Assembly: GCF_030317105.1 (NCBI RefSeq)
Contig: NZ_JASZYG010000012.1
Location: 1 to 64,000 of the forward strand
DNA: 64,000 bases
Source: Variovorax brevis
GTDB lineage: Bacteria > Pseudomonadota > Gammaproteobacteria > Burkholderiales > Burkholderiaceae_C
Direction: 5' to 3'
Notes under the pieces: model-generated
Told to the model about the DNA's origin: nothing
What the model saw: only the letters and a program-made list of their open reading frames with translations
Databases searched by the model: none
Shown: in pieces, positions 24,360 to 33,176 of the stretch
How positions within the stretch are numbered: the first letter of the stretch is position 1
How the letters are laid out: every line of letters begins with the position of its first letter
Made by a program: the position numbers and the translations under genes

Positions 24360-25478
24360 TTACCAGACCAGAATGGAGGTCTCCTCGCTGGCATCGGCGT
24401 AGTAAAGCCGCACCCCTATCTGGTAGCGGCGGCCCTTCTGGAGGCGAAGGCAAAGCTTGCCGTTGGTGTCGGTGCCGCTGTCGTCGTTCTCCGCGATCTG
24501 CACGTTGCCCGCGTCCGTGGCCTCGAAGAGGACAATCACCGTGTCGGCCGTCCCGAAGGTGCCGATGTTGTAGGTGCGCGTACGCGTCGGCGAAAAGTCG
24601 AAAACCCGTGTTTCACCGGCGGCGAGCTTGAGCAGTTGCGACAGGCCCACCTTCAGCGCGCTCACCTGCGCGGGCTTGGTGCCGGGGTAGGACTCGACGA
24701 TCCATGACTTGTCAGCCGCCGAGAGGCCGCCCTTGGGCGTCAGGCCGGACTGGTATTTGGCGGGTGCCTGGATCAGGCCGGGGCCGAACTGGTACTCCAT
24801 CACCGAGTCGGGGTCCCAATTGGTGCCCTTGATCTCGGCCAGCGGGATCTTGCGCAGGATGTTCCAGTTGATCTGCTGTTCATCCCATGAGTTGGGTGGT
24901 CCCTTGAAATAATCGAGCACAGCCTGCGTATTCCAGGTGATGCCGGCGTTGGGGTTCTGGTGTTCGTGCTGCAGGCCCAGGGTGTGGCCGATCTCGTGCA
25001 GGGCGGTGTCGTGGCCGTAGGGCGTGGTCAGGGCCCAGCCGAAATTCATCGTGCGGGCTGCTGGACTTTTGGTGTTGAGGACGTCGCGGCCCACGTAGGA
25101 CCAGGATCCGTCCTGCGGATCGAAGCCGATGCGCACCATGGCGTCGCCTGCTTGCGACACGCTCTTGAAACTCAGGCCGATGCCCAGGGCTGCCCAGGCC
25201 TTGAATGCGTCATCCACCGCCGCGATGTCGGCGGCGCTGCCGTACCAGGAAGATGGCACGCCATCGCCCTTCTTGAAACAGTAGTAGGTCAGTTGCGTGC
25301 CGGCAACCCACTTCTTGTCGCCGGCCAATATGGCAGACGCCCGGCCAGGCGCCACGTTGGGATCGAATTGGCGCGGCGGCTGCACGGGTTGCGAGCAGTA
25401 GCGCATCGGCGGTGGCGTGGCGGCCGCCGCCGGGGTGGGGCGGCGGGATGGAGCTGGGGTCTTGCGCGCTGTAGCCAT
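24360..25478 (-). CDS. Metzincin zinc metalloprotease with PPC-like tail
   Basis: This 372-residue protein has an Ala/Pro-rich start (1-40), a metzincin catalytic domain (about 65-260) with the zinc site HEIGHTLGLQHEH, which is the HExxHxxGxxH motif, and a Met-turn in SVMEYQFGPG. A C-terminal beta-rich domain (about 275-372) resembles a PPC domain with NDDSGTDTNGKL. It looks like the astacin/M12A or M57-type bacterial relatives. No signal peptide is visible, which is odd for this class, since most act outside the cell. ATG 25478 has GGAGGAGACC before it, so the start is well supported. Confidence 0.82.
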   Translation of the reverse strand: MATARKTPAPSRRPTPAAAATPPPMRYCSQPVQPPRQFDPNVAPGRASAILAGDKKWVAGTQLTYYCFKKGDGVPSSWYGSAADIAAVDDAFKAWAALGIGLSFKSVSQAGDAMVRIGFDPQDGSWSYVGRDVLNTKSPAARTMNFGWALTTPYGHDTALHEIGHTLGLQHEHQNPNAGITWNTQAVLDYFKGPPNSWDEQQINWNILRKIPLAEIKGTNWDPDSVMEYQFGPGLIQAPAKYQSGLTPKGGLSAADKSWIVESYPGTKPAQVSALKVGLSQLLKLAAGETRVFDFSPTRTRTYNIGTFGTADTVIVLFEATDAGNVQIAENDDSGTDTNGKLCLRLQKGRRYQIGVRLYYADASEETSILVW

Positions 25479-25592
25479 GGTGGTCTCCTCCGGAAATCGA
25501 TTCATGCTAGGCGCGCTGCGCGCGGATTTCATCTGCGGGATGGCCTAAGCCGTCCCGGAAATAGGAACTAGGCAGGCCCCTAAAATGCGTCG

Positions 25593-27635
25593 ATGGCCTA
25601 TCTCGTGCTCGCTCGAAAACATCGCCCGAAAACCTTCAATGAAATGGTCGGGCAGGAGCACGTGGTGCAGGCGCTGGCCAATGCGCTCACGACGCAAAGG
25701 CTGCACCACGCCTACCTGTTCACCGGCACGCGGGGCGTGGGAAAGACCACCGTGTCGCGCATCCTGGCCAAGTCGCTCAACTGCCAGGGTCCGGACGGGC
25801 AGGGCGGCATCACGGCGACGCCCTGCGGCGTGTGCCAGGCATGCAAGGACATCGATTCCGGCCGCTTCGTCGACTACACCGAGCTCGATGCGGCCTCGAA
25901 CCGCGGCGTGGACGAAGTGCAGTCGCTGCTGGAGCAGGCGGTCTACAAGCCGGTGCAGGGCCGCTTCAAGGTCTTCATGATCGACGAAGTGCACATGCTC
26001 ACGAACACCGCGTTCAACGCGATGCTCAAGACGCTGGAAGAGCCGCCGGAATATCTCAAGTTCGTGCTGGCCACGACCGATCCGCAGAAGGTGCCGGTCA
26101 CGGTGCTGTCGCGCTGCCTGCAGTTCAACCTGCGGCCGATGGCGCCTGAAACCATCCTGGAGCACCTCACGCGGGTGCTGGGCACCGAATCGGTTCCGGC
26201 CGAGACGCAGGCGCTGCGACTGCTGGCGCGTGCTGCGCGCGGGTCGATGCGCGACGCCTTGTCGCTCACAGACCAGGCGATTGCCTACGGCAACGGCGAA
26301 CTGGTCGAAGCGGGCGTGCGGCAGATGCTGGGCACGGTCGATCGCGGCCACGTGTTCCGCTTGATCGAGGCGCTGGCATTGGGCGACGGCAAGACGGTCG
26401 TCGAGACCTCCGAGGCGTTGCGCCGCGATGGCTTGTCGGCTGCCTCCACGCTGGAAGAAATGACCACGGTGCTGCAAGCCATGGCGGTGTTGCAGGCCGT
26501 GCCGTCGCGTGCCGGCTCGGGCGACGCGTCCGACCCGGACACGGCGGAGATCGCCCGTCTCGCACAGGCGATGCCGCAGGACGAAACGCAACTGCTCTAC
26601 AGCCTGTGCCTGCATGGCCGTGGCGAGTTGGGCCTCGCGCCGGATGAGTATGCGGCGCTGACGATGGTGCTGTTGCGGCTGCTGCCGTTCAAGTCTGCCG
26701 AACCTGCCGCAACGCGGCCAGCGGAAAAAAAAACTCTGAATGAAGGGGTGCGGCCTGCGGCCGTGCCGGTTATCGGGACTGCGGTGGTGGGGAATCCGCC
26801 TGCGGTGCCGCAATCTGTGCCTGAGCCGCAGCGTATCGGGCCGGCATCTACGCATGAGCCGCAGCGTGCAGGACCCGAAGCTGCTCTTGCGCCGCGGCGT
26901 GCCGCGCCCGAATTCGCTCCCGCGCTACGCAGTGCCGCGCCGGAATCAAACCTTGCGCCGCGGCCTGCGACGCAGGAATCGGCTGCTCTCGACGCGCCCG
27001 CCAATGTGCCAGCCAATGCCCCGGCGCAAGCGGCTGCTGCCCCTGTTGCACCGCCGCCCGGCCATCGCCTGCATGTGGTGTCGACCCTGCCGCCCGCGGG
27101 TGCGCCACTGGCTCGCAATGCCGCACAGGACAACGGCGCCGCACGCGACGCCACCGTTGTGGCCGTTCCCTTGCGTGTGCAGGGCGCCCCCAGCGTGCGC
27201 GACATGCCGCAACCCTCCGAGGCATCCGGCGCGCTCGCCCAGATTCCACCCAGCGAAGAGGGCGACTTCTGGTACGCCACGGTCAAGCACATGGTCTCCG
27301 GGGAGATCATTGCTGCGCTCACGCGCGAACTGGCCCTGCAGTCGCAACTCATCGGCCGCGACGAAGACCAGTGGATGCTGCGCGTCGAGCGCGAATCGCT
27401 CAACCAGTCAGGCAGCCGGGAGCGCTTGCAGAACGCGTTGGCTTCGATCGGCCATCCGGTCAAAATCGCCATCGAGATCGGCACGGTGGTGGACAGCCCC
27501 GCGCGGCGCAACAAGATTGCCGCCGAGGCACGCCAGCGCGCCGCGGAGGAGATCATCCACAACGATCCGCTGGTCCAGAGCATGATTCGCGATTTCGACG
27601 CGAAGATCGTTCCCGGAACGTTGAGGCCCGTTTGA
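25593..27635 (+). CDS. dnaX: DNA polymerase III gamma/tau subunit
   Basis: Clamp-loader ATPase; full-length tau is 680 residues. The AAA+ domain has Walker A GTRGVGKTT (near 45-53), a four-cysteine zinc site (CQGP to CQAC, about 64-86), Walker B DEVHML and sensor 1 LSRCLQF. Collar domain III ends near 370. A long Ala/Pro/Arg-rich linker (about 375-550) leads to the tau-only end (about 555-680), which in relatives binds DnaB and the polymerase. A slippery A-run at 26725 probably yields a short gamma product (see separate entry). ybaB and recR follow on the same strand. Confidence 0.96.
   Translation: MAYLVLARKHRPKTFNEMVGQEHVVQALANALTTQRLHHAYLFTGTRGVGKTTVSRILAKSLNCQGPDGQGGITATPCGVCQACKDIDSGRFVDYTELDAASNRGVDEVQSLLEQAVYKPVQGRFKVFMIDEVHMLTNTAFNAMLKTLEEPPEYLKFVLATTDPQKVPVTVLSRCLQFNLRPMAPETILEHLTRVLGTESVPAETQALRLLARAARGSMRDALSLTDQAIAYGNGELVEAGVRQMLGTVDRGHVFRLIEALALGDGKTVVETSEALRRDGLSAASTLEEMTTVLQAMAVLQAVPSRAGSGDASDPDTAEIARLAQAMPQDETQLLYSLCLHGRGELGLAPDEYAALTMVLLRLLPFKSAEPAATRPAEKKTLNEGVRPAAVPVIGTAVVGNPPAVPQSVPEPQRIGPASTHEPQRAGPEAALAPRRAAPEFAPALRSAAPESNLAPRPATQESAALDAPANVPANAPAQAAAAPVAPPPGHRLHVVSTLPPAGAPLARNAAQDNGAARDATVVAVPLRVQGAPSVRDMPQPSEASGALAQIPPSEEGDFWYATVKHMVSGEIIAALTRELALQSQLIGRDEDQWMLRVERESLNQSGSRERLQNALASIGHPVKIAIEIGTVVDSPARRNKIAAEARQRAAEEIIHNDPLVQSMIRDFDAKIVPGTLRPV
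26724..26763 (+). promoter_or_regulatory. Probable programmed frameshift site in dnaX
   Basis: Nine A residues (26725-26733) are read as GAA AAA AAA ACT in the tau frame. A -1 slip, or an extra A in the transcript, leads after three codons to TGA at 26741-26743. Loss of one A leads to TGA at 26737-26739. Either slip gives a protein of about 380 residues ending just after the collar domain, equivalent to gamma. A CGGCC-TGC-GGCCG hairpin (26751-26763) lies downstream. I see no Shine-Dalgarno-like stimulator upstream. Confidence 0.75.
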
Positions 27636-27687
27636 GATCCACCTCTCATACTCTTTCAGTTTCATTTCAACCATTCAGGATTCAGAT

Positions 27688-28020
27688 ATGTTCAACAAAG
27701 GACAACTCGCCGGTCTCATGAAGCAGGCCCAGGCCATGCAGGACAACCTCAAGAAGGCGCAGGAAGAACTGGCCAACATCGAGGTCGAAGGCGAATCCGG
27801 CGCCGGCCTGGTGAAGGTCGTGATGACCTGCAAGCATGACGTCAAGCGCATCACCATCGACCCCAGCCTGCTGGCCGATGACAAGGACATGCTCGAAGAC
27901 CTCGTGGCTGCCGCTTTCAACGCCGCGGTGCGCAAGGCCGAGGAAACGAGCGAACAGAAGATGGGCAAGATCACCGCCGGCATGCCCGGCCTGCCGCCCG
28001 GCATGAAACTGCCGTTTTAA
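27688..28020 (+). CDS. ybaB: YbaB/EbfC nucleoid-associated protein
   Basis: This 110-residue DNA-binding protein forms tweezer-like dimers. It begins MFNKGQLAGLMKQAQAMQ, followed by the conserved GAGLVKVVMTCKHDVKRI beta-strand region and a basic C-terminus. Its usual place between dnaX and recR is kept here. The last base of its stop is the first base of recR, so the two are translated together. Confidence 0.95.
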   Translation: MFNKGQLAGLMKQAQAMQDNLKKAQEELANIEVEGESGAGLVKVVMTCKHDVKRITIDPSLLADDKDMLEDLVAAAFNAAVRKAEETSEQKMGKITAGMPGLPPGMKLPF

Positions 28021-28604
28021 TGTCGAGTTCGCTCGACGCCTTGGTCGAGGCGCTTCGGCGATTGCCGGGGGTGGGTGTCAAGTCCGCCTCGCGCATGGCG
28101 TTCCACATGCTGCAGCACGACCGCGAGGGCGCGCAGATGCTTTCGCGGGCTTTGCAGCAGGCCGTTGCCAACGTGCGGCATTGCGAACGCTGCAACACCT
28201 TTGCCGAAGCACCGCTGTGCAACGTCTGCATGGATGCGCGTCGCGACGCGAGCAAGCTTTGCGTGGTCGAAACGCCTGCCGACCAGGCCGCGCTGGAGCG
28301 CACCGGCGCCTTCCGTGGCTACTACTTCGTGCTGATGGGCAAGCTGAGTCCGCTCGATGGCATCGGCCCCAACGAAATCGGCCTGGCGCGCCTCTTCGAG
28401 CGAGCCATCGACGGGCAAGTCAGCGAGGTGATTCTCGCCACCAACTTCACCGCCGAGGGTGAGGCGACGGCGCACGTCATCGGCGAGGCATTGCGCCAAC
28501 GCGGACTCAACGTCACGCGGCTTGCGCGGGGCGTTCCCGCCGGGAGCGAACTGGAATACGTCGACCTTGGCACCATCGCGCACGCCCTTGTCGACCGCCG
28601 CTGA
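28020..28604 (+). CDS. recR: Recombination mediator RecR
   Basis: RecR works with RecO/RecF to load RecA on single-stranded DNA. The 194-residue protein has the N-terminal helix-hairpin-helix (LRRLPGVGVKSASRMAF), a four-cysteine zinc finger (CERCNTFAEAPLCNVC) and a Toprim domain (LCVVETPADQAALE onward), then the Walker-like C-terminal region. Length and order match the family. It overlaps the ybaB stop by one base. Confidence 0.96.
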   Translation: MSSSLDALVEALRRLPGVGVKSASRMAFHMLQHDREGAQMLSRALQQAVANVRHCERCNTFAEAPLCNVCMDARRDASKLCVVETPADQAALERTGAFRGYYFVLMGKLSPLDGIGPNEIGLARLFERAIDGQVSEVILATNFTAEGEATAHVIGEALRQRGLNVTRLARGVPAGSELEYVDLGTIAHALVDRR

Positions 28605-28631
28605 CAACAACGACACCACTGGAGACAGGCG

Positions 28632-29024
28632 ATGAACTTTTCAATGCTCACAATCGCTTACTGGTGTGTTCTCGTTGCTTCACTGCTTCCCTATGCCTGC
28701 GTGTATATAGCGAAGGCCGGCGCATTCACGATGCGTGATAACCAGCAGCCCCGTGCGTGGGGCACCAAGCTCACAGGGTGGCGCGCGCGTGCCAACGGCG
28801 CGCAAGCCAACAGCTTTGAAGGCCTGGCCTTCTTCATCGGCGCGGTGCTCATCGCGCATCAACTGGGCTACGCGCAAGGGCGGCTGGACATGCTGGCCGC
28901 TGCGTATGTCCTGCTTCGCATGGTCTATATCGGCCTGTATGTCGCCGGTCTCGGATCGCTTCGCAGCGTCGTCTGGTCGCTCGCATTGCTGGCCAACATT
29001 TCCATCCTTTTCATCGGACGTTGA
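28632..29024 (+). CDS. MAPEG family membrane protein
   Basis: This 130-residue protein has four predicted membrane helices and the MAPEG signature around RARANGAQANSFEGLAFF. The family includes microsomal glutathione transferases and related enzymes; the bacterial members next to recR have no proven role. A GGAGACAGGCG ribosome site precedes ATG 28632. It is 27 bases after recR and may share its transcript. Confidence 0.85.
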   Translation: MNFSMLTIAYWCVLVASLLPYACVYIAKAGAFTMRDNQQPRAWGTKLTGWRARANGAQANSFEGLAFFIGAVLIAHQLGYAQGRLDMLAAAYVLLRMVYIGLYVAGLGSLRSVVWSLALLANISILFIGR

Positions 29025-29149
29025 GTGCGCATGCTTTGAGGTCTTCGTGCTTACGTAATTACCCGCACGGGGATGTTCCCGATGCAGTGAAAAAAGTCAC
29101 AACCTAAGCTCGATTGACCTCAAAGACGAGACCTCTCGGGGTCAATTTC

Positions 29150-30187
29150 ATGCTTACACGTCGCACCTTGGTTTCTTCAGCCGCCGCGATCGCGGCGGCA
29201 TACGTTGCACTGCCCCATGTTCATGCGCAGGGCAAGCCAGAGAAAACGAAGGTCGCCATCTCTGTCGGTGGCAAGGCAGCGTTCTATTACCTGCCGCTCA
29301 CCATTGCCGAGCAGCTGGGCTACTTCAAGGCTGAAGGCCTGGAAGTGGAGATCTCCGATTTCGCAGGCGGCGCCCGTGCATTGCAGGCACTCGTTGGCGG
29401 CTCGGCCGATGTGTGTTCGGGCGCCTACGAACACACCATCAACCTGCAGGCCAAGAGCCAGTTCCTGCAAAGCATCGTCTTGCAGGGAAGGGCACCTCAG
29501 ATCGCAGTGGGTGTGTCGACCAAGAACATGCCGGGCTATGCATCGCTGGCCGATCTCAAGGGCAAGAAGATCGGGGTGTCCGCGCCGGGTTCATCGACCA
29601 ACATGGTGGCCAACCTCGTGCTGTCGCGCGCCGGCATCAAGGCAAGCGATGTGAGCTACGTCGGCGTGGGCGTTGCGGCAGGTGCGCTCACCGCGCTGCG
29701 CTCGGGCCAGATCGACGCCATCAGCAACACCGATCCGGTCATGACGATGCTGGAGCAAAAGGGCGACGTGAGAATCATCAGCGACACGCGCACGCTCAAG
29801 GGCACGCACGAGGTCTTTGGCGGCCCGATGCCCGCGGCGTGCCTCTATGCGCCGGTGGAGTTCATCCAGAAGAACCCCAACACCTGCCAGGCCCTGGCGA
29901 ACGCCATCGTGCATGGCCTCAAGTGGCTGCAGACCGCGGGGCCGGGCGACATCATCAAGGCGGTGCCGGAGACCTATCTGCTGGGCGACCGTGCGTTGTA
30001 CCTGGCGTCTTTCGACAAGATCCGCGAGGCCATCGCGACGGATGGGCTCGTGCCGGCCGACGGACCCAGGACCGCGCTCAATGCACTGGCCAGTTTCGAC
30101 ACCACCATCAAGGCCGACAAGATCGAGTTGTCGCGCACCTTCACCAACGACTTCGCGCGTCGCGCCAAAGACCGCTTCAAAGCCTGA
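29150..30187 (+). CDS. NitT/TauT-type ABC transporter, substrate-binding protein
   Basis: Periplasmic binding protein of 345 residues in the NMT1/SsuA-like family. The N-terminus, MLTRRTLVSSAAAIAAAYVA, has an Arg pair followed by a hydrophobic stretch and ends in VHAQG, so export by Tat or Sec is likely. Family segments KVAISVGGKAAFYYLPLTI and KGKKIGVSAPGSSTNMV are present. Ligand could be a sulfonate, nitrate, a thiamine precursor or another small molecule; sequence alone does not say. A strong terminator follows before the ATPase gene. Confidence 0.85.
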   Translation: MLTRRTLVSSAAAIAAAYVALPHVHAQGKPEKTKVAISVGGKAAFYYLPLTIAEQLGYFKAEGLEVEISDFAGGARALQALVGGSADVCSGAYEHTINLQAKSQFLQSIVLQGRAPQIAVGVSTKNMPGYASLADLKGKKIGVSAPGSSTNMVANLVLSRAGIKASDVSYVGVGVAAGALTALRSGQIDAISNTDPVMTMLEQKGDVRIISDTRTLKGTHEVFGGPMPAACLYAPVEFIQKNPNTCQALANAIVHGLKWLQTAGPGDIIKAVPETYLLGDRALYLASFDKIREAIATDGLVPADGPRTALNALASFDTTIKADKIELSRTFTNDFARRAKDRFKA

Positions 30188-30210
30188 CACCCGTCATTCA
30201 TACGATCATG

Positions 30211-30253
30211 ACCCGACACGGTCCGGCATCTTCCGGGCGGTGTCGGGTTTTTT
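30211..30253 (+). terminator. Terminator between binding protein and ATPase genes
   Basis: ACCCGACAC (30211-30219) pairs with GTGTCGGGT (30240-30248), followed by TTTTTC. It sits 23 bases after the binding-protein stop and 36 bases before the ATPase ATG, so most transcripts should carry only the binding protein. Confidence 0.85.
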
Positions 30254-30289
30254 CTTGATGGCCCCTCTCAAAGAACAACAGCACACGCC

Positions 30290-31105
30290 ATGTCCGACTA
30301 CGCGCTCGAACTGCTCGACATCCAATGCACCTTCCGTTCGAAGGACGACAACGCGCAGCGCTACACCGCCGTGGCCAACACGACGCTTCGCATCGGCGCG
30401 GGTGAGTTCGTTTCGGTGGTGGGGCCCACGGGCTGCGGCAAGTCGACGCTGCTGAACGTCGGCGCGGGCTTGCTCGAACCCTCCTCGGGCAGCGTCAAGG
30501 TCTTTGGCGAAACGCTGTCGGGCATCAACAGGCGTGCCGGCTACATGTTCCAGACCGAAGCGCTCATGCCCTGGCGCAGCGCGCTCGACAACGTGGCCGT
30601 GGGTCTGGAATACCGCGGAATTTCCAGAGCCGAGGCGAGGGCGCAGGCCTTGCAATGGTTGTCACGTGTCGGCCTCTCCGGCTTTGGCGACCGCTATCCG
30701 CATCAGCTTTCCGGTGGCATGCGCAAGCGCACCGCGCTCGCGCAAACGCTGGCGCTCGACCCGGACATCATCCTCATGGACGAGCCCTTCAGCGCGCTCG
30801 ACGTGCAGACGCGGCAATTGATGGAGAACGAAGTGCTCGACCTGTGGGCCGCCAAAAAGAAGGCCGTTCTCTTCATCACCCACGACCTCGACGAAGCCAT
30901 TGCCATGAGCGACCGCGTGGTCGTGCTGTCGGCGGGCCCGGCGACGCATCCCATCGGCGAGTTCAACATCGACCTGGCGCGCCCGCGCGACGTGGCCGAG
31001 GTGCGGGCCCATCCGCGATTCGTTCAATTGCATGCGCAGATATGGGGTGTGCTGCGCGACGAGGTGCTCAAGGGCTATGCGCAGCAACTGAAGAAGGTGG
31101 CCTGA
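30290..31105 (+). CDS. NitT/TauT-type ABC transporter ATPase
   Basis: This 271-residue ATPase has Walker A GPTGCGKST, signature LSGGMRKR, Walker B IILMDEPFSALD and the switch histidine of FITHDLDEA. It belongs with SsuB and TauB. The signature RKR, rather than the usual QRQ, is common in this subfamily. One base separates its stop from the permease start codon. Confidence 0.9.
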   Translation: MSDYALELLDIQCTFRSKDDNAQRYTAVANTTLRIGAGEFVSVVGPTGCGKSTLLNVGAGLLEPSSGSVKVFGETLSGINRRAGYMFQTEALMPWRSALDNVAVGLEYRGISRAEARAQALQWLSRVGLSGFGDRYPHQLSGGMRKRTALAQTLALDPDIILMDEPFSALDVQTRQLMENEVLDLWAAKKKAVLFITHDLDEAIAMSDRVVVLSAGPATHPIGEFNIDLARPRDVAEVRAHPRFVQLHAQIWGVLRDEVLKGYAQQLKKVA

Positions 31106-31106
31106 C

Positions 31107-31937
31107 ATGCTGCGCCCCAACGAACGCAATGCACGCGTGTGGCAAATCGGCTTGCTGGTGGTCATATTGGTGCTATGGCATTTGGCATCGCGCAGCGACA
31201 AGATCGCCTTCTTCTTCGGCCAGCCGATCCAGGTGATGGGCCGCATCTGGAGCTGGTTCATGCCCTTCGGCATCGGGGCCAACGTCATCTTTCCGGAAGG
31301 GCTGCAGGGCAACGCGGACATCTACGTGCATCTGGGCACGACCTTGATCGAGACGCTGCTGGCATTTGCCATCGGCACGGCGCTGGGCTTGGCGTGTGGC
31401 CTGTGGTTGGCGCTGTCGCCAACGGCGAGCTTGATCCTCGATCCGTACATCAAGGCGGCGAACTCGATGCCGCGCGTCATCCTGGCGCCGATCTTTGGGC
31501 TGTGGTTCGGGCTGGGCATCTGGAGCAAGGTGGCGCTGGCGGTCACGCTGGTGTTCTTCATCGTGTTCTTCAACGTGTACCAGGGCGTGCGGGAGGTGAG
31601 TCCGGTGGTGCTTTCGAGCGCGCGCATGCTCGGGGCCAATCATCGCCAGTTGCTGCGCACGGTCTACCTGCCGAGTGCGACGAGCTGGGTTTTTTCCAGC
31701 CTGCACACCTCGGTGGGCCTGGCTTTCGTGGGTGCGGTGGTGGGCGAATACCTGGGCTCGGCGCGCGGGGTGGGCTATCTCATCCTGCAGGCCGAGGGCA
31801 CCTTCGACGTCAACACCGTATTTGCGGGCATCGTGGTGCTCACGGCCTTCGCGCTGGTGCTGGACGGCATCGTCGGCCTGATCGAACGGCGTCTCATGAC
31901 ATGGCAGCCCAGGAGCGGCGAAACCGAGAAGCTATAG
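31107..31937 (+). CDS. NitT/TauT-type ABC transporter permease
   Basis: This 276-residue inner-membrane protein has six predicted helices and the coupling loop SSARMLGANHRQLLRTVYLP, as in SsuC and TauC. It completes the transporter with the two genes before it. The ligand is unknown. LtrA follows after 24 bases and might share the transcript. Confidence 0.9.
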   Translation: MLRPNERNARVWQIGLLVVILVLWHLASRSDKIAFFFGQPIQVMGRIWSWFMPFGIGANVIFPEGLQGNADIYVHLGTTLIETLLAFAIGTALGLACGLWLALSPTASLILDPYIKAANSMPRVILAPIFGLWFGLGIWSKVALAVTLVFFIVFFNVYQGVREVSPVVLSSARMLGANHRQLLRTVYLPSATSWVFSSLHTSVGLAFVGAVVGEYLGSARGVGYLILQAEGTFDVNTVFAGIVVLTAFALVLDGIVGLIERRLMTWQPRSGETEKL

Positions 31938-31961
31938 TTTCGCCAAACAGAAAGGCGGCCT

Positions 31962-33149
31962 ATGCCGGGCGAACGTCGACAGCCATTTCTTCGCTCGCGC
32001 GACAACGCGGCGCGCGTCTCGAACGAAGAGCTTTTCTTCGACCTGGTCTATGTCTTCTCGGTCACGCAGCTCTCGCATTATTTTCTCGATCACCTGACTT
32101 TGCTGGGCGCTGTCCAGACGCTGGTGATGTGGTTTGCCGTGTGGCTCGGATGGCAGTACACGGCCTGGACGACCAACTGGTTCGACCCCGGCGCACTCGC
32201 CACGCGTGGCGCGCTCTTCGCCATCATGCTGCTCGCACTGGTGATGGCGTCCGCCTTGCCCGAGGCGTTCGGTGAGCGCGGGCTGGTCTTTGCGGGCTGC
32301 TTTGCGGCCATCCAGGTGGGGCGCACCGTCTGCATGTTGCTGGCGGCGGGCAAGGGCAGTCCTTTGGTGCCGAACTTCCGCCGCATCCTGGCGTGGAACT
32401 GCGTGGCGGCCGTGTTCTGGATCGCTGGTGGCTTTGCGCATGGCGAGCTTCGGCTGGCGCTGTGGTTCATCGGTGTCATGGCCGAGTACGTGTCGCCGAT
32501 GTTCGGGCTGGCCTTTCCGGGCCTGGGGCGCTCATCGACCAGCGAGTGGACCATCGACGGTGGCCACCTGGCCGAGCGCTGCCAACTGTTCGTGATCGTC
32601 GCGCTGGGTGAATCCATCCTGGCCAGCGGCGTGGCGTTCGGTCATCACCATGCATGGCACCTGGAGGAACTGCTGGCTTTCTTTGTCGCTTTTCTCGGCA
32701 GCCTTGCGATGTGGTGGATGTATTTCGACACCAGCAGCAAGGACGCGACCCACGTCATCGAGCATTCGAAGGATCCGGGGGCCATCGGCGCGCAGTTCCA
32801 CTACACGCACGTGATCCTGGTGGCGGGCATCATCGTCTCGGCGGTGGCCGACGAACTGGTGATCGCCGACGGCTCGCACCACGCGCAATGGAACCAGATC
32901 GGCGCGCTGCTGGGCGGGCCTGCCATCTACCTGTTCGGCAATGCGCTGTTCAAGCGGGTCGTGTATGGCTTCGCGCCGCAATCGCACATGGGTGGCCTGG
33001 TGCTGCTCGCGCTCCTCGTGTTCGCGGCGCCGCATCTCACGGTATTTGCGGTGGGGTCGCTCACCACGCTGGTGATGGTGGGCGTCGCGGTGTTCGAGGC
33101 CGTCGTTCGGCGCAAGTGGAAGGAGCACCAGCGCGCCGTTCCTCGCTGA
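31962..33149 (+). CDS. LtrA family membrane protein
   Basis: This 395-residue protein has about ten predicted membrane helices and the LtrA signatures VSNEELFFDLVYVFSVTQLS near the start, GHLAERCQLFVIVALGES in the middle and MWWMYFD after it. The family is named for low-temperature growth in Listeria; its biochemical function is not known. ATG 31962 follows AAAGGCGG. It converges on mltD. Confidence 0.88.
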   Translation: MPGERRQPFLRSRDNAARVSNEELFFDLVYVFSVTQLSHYFLDHLTLLGAVQTLVMWFAVWLGWQYTAWTTNWFDPGALATRGALFAIMLLALVMASALPEAFGERGLVFAGCFAAIQVGRTVCMLLAAGKGSPLVPNFRRILAWNCVAAVFWIAGGFAHGELRLALWFIGVMAEYVSPMFGLAFPGLGRSSTSEWTIDGGHLAERCQLFVIVALGESILASGVAFGHHHAWHLEELLAFFVAFLGSLAMWWMYFDTSSKDATHVIEHSKDPGAIGAQFHYTHVILVAGIIVSAVADELVIADGSHHAQWNQIGALLGGPAIYLFGNALFKRVVYGFAPQSHMGGLVLLALLVFAAPHLTVFAVGSLTTLVMVGVAVFEAVVRRKWKEHQRAVPR

Positions 33150-33176
33150 CGCAGCGAAGGAACGGCTCGCCCGAGA

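Noticed and set aside
29025..29149. Possible riboswitch (for example TPP) before the NitT-type transporter
   Set aside because: The short leader has none of the conserved core sequences of known riboswitches, and no convincing multi-stem fold is seen.
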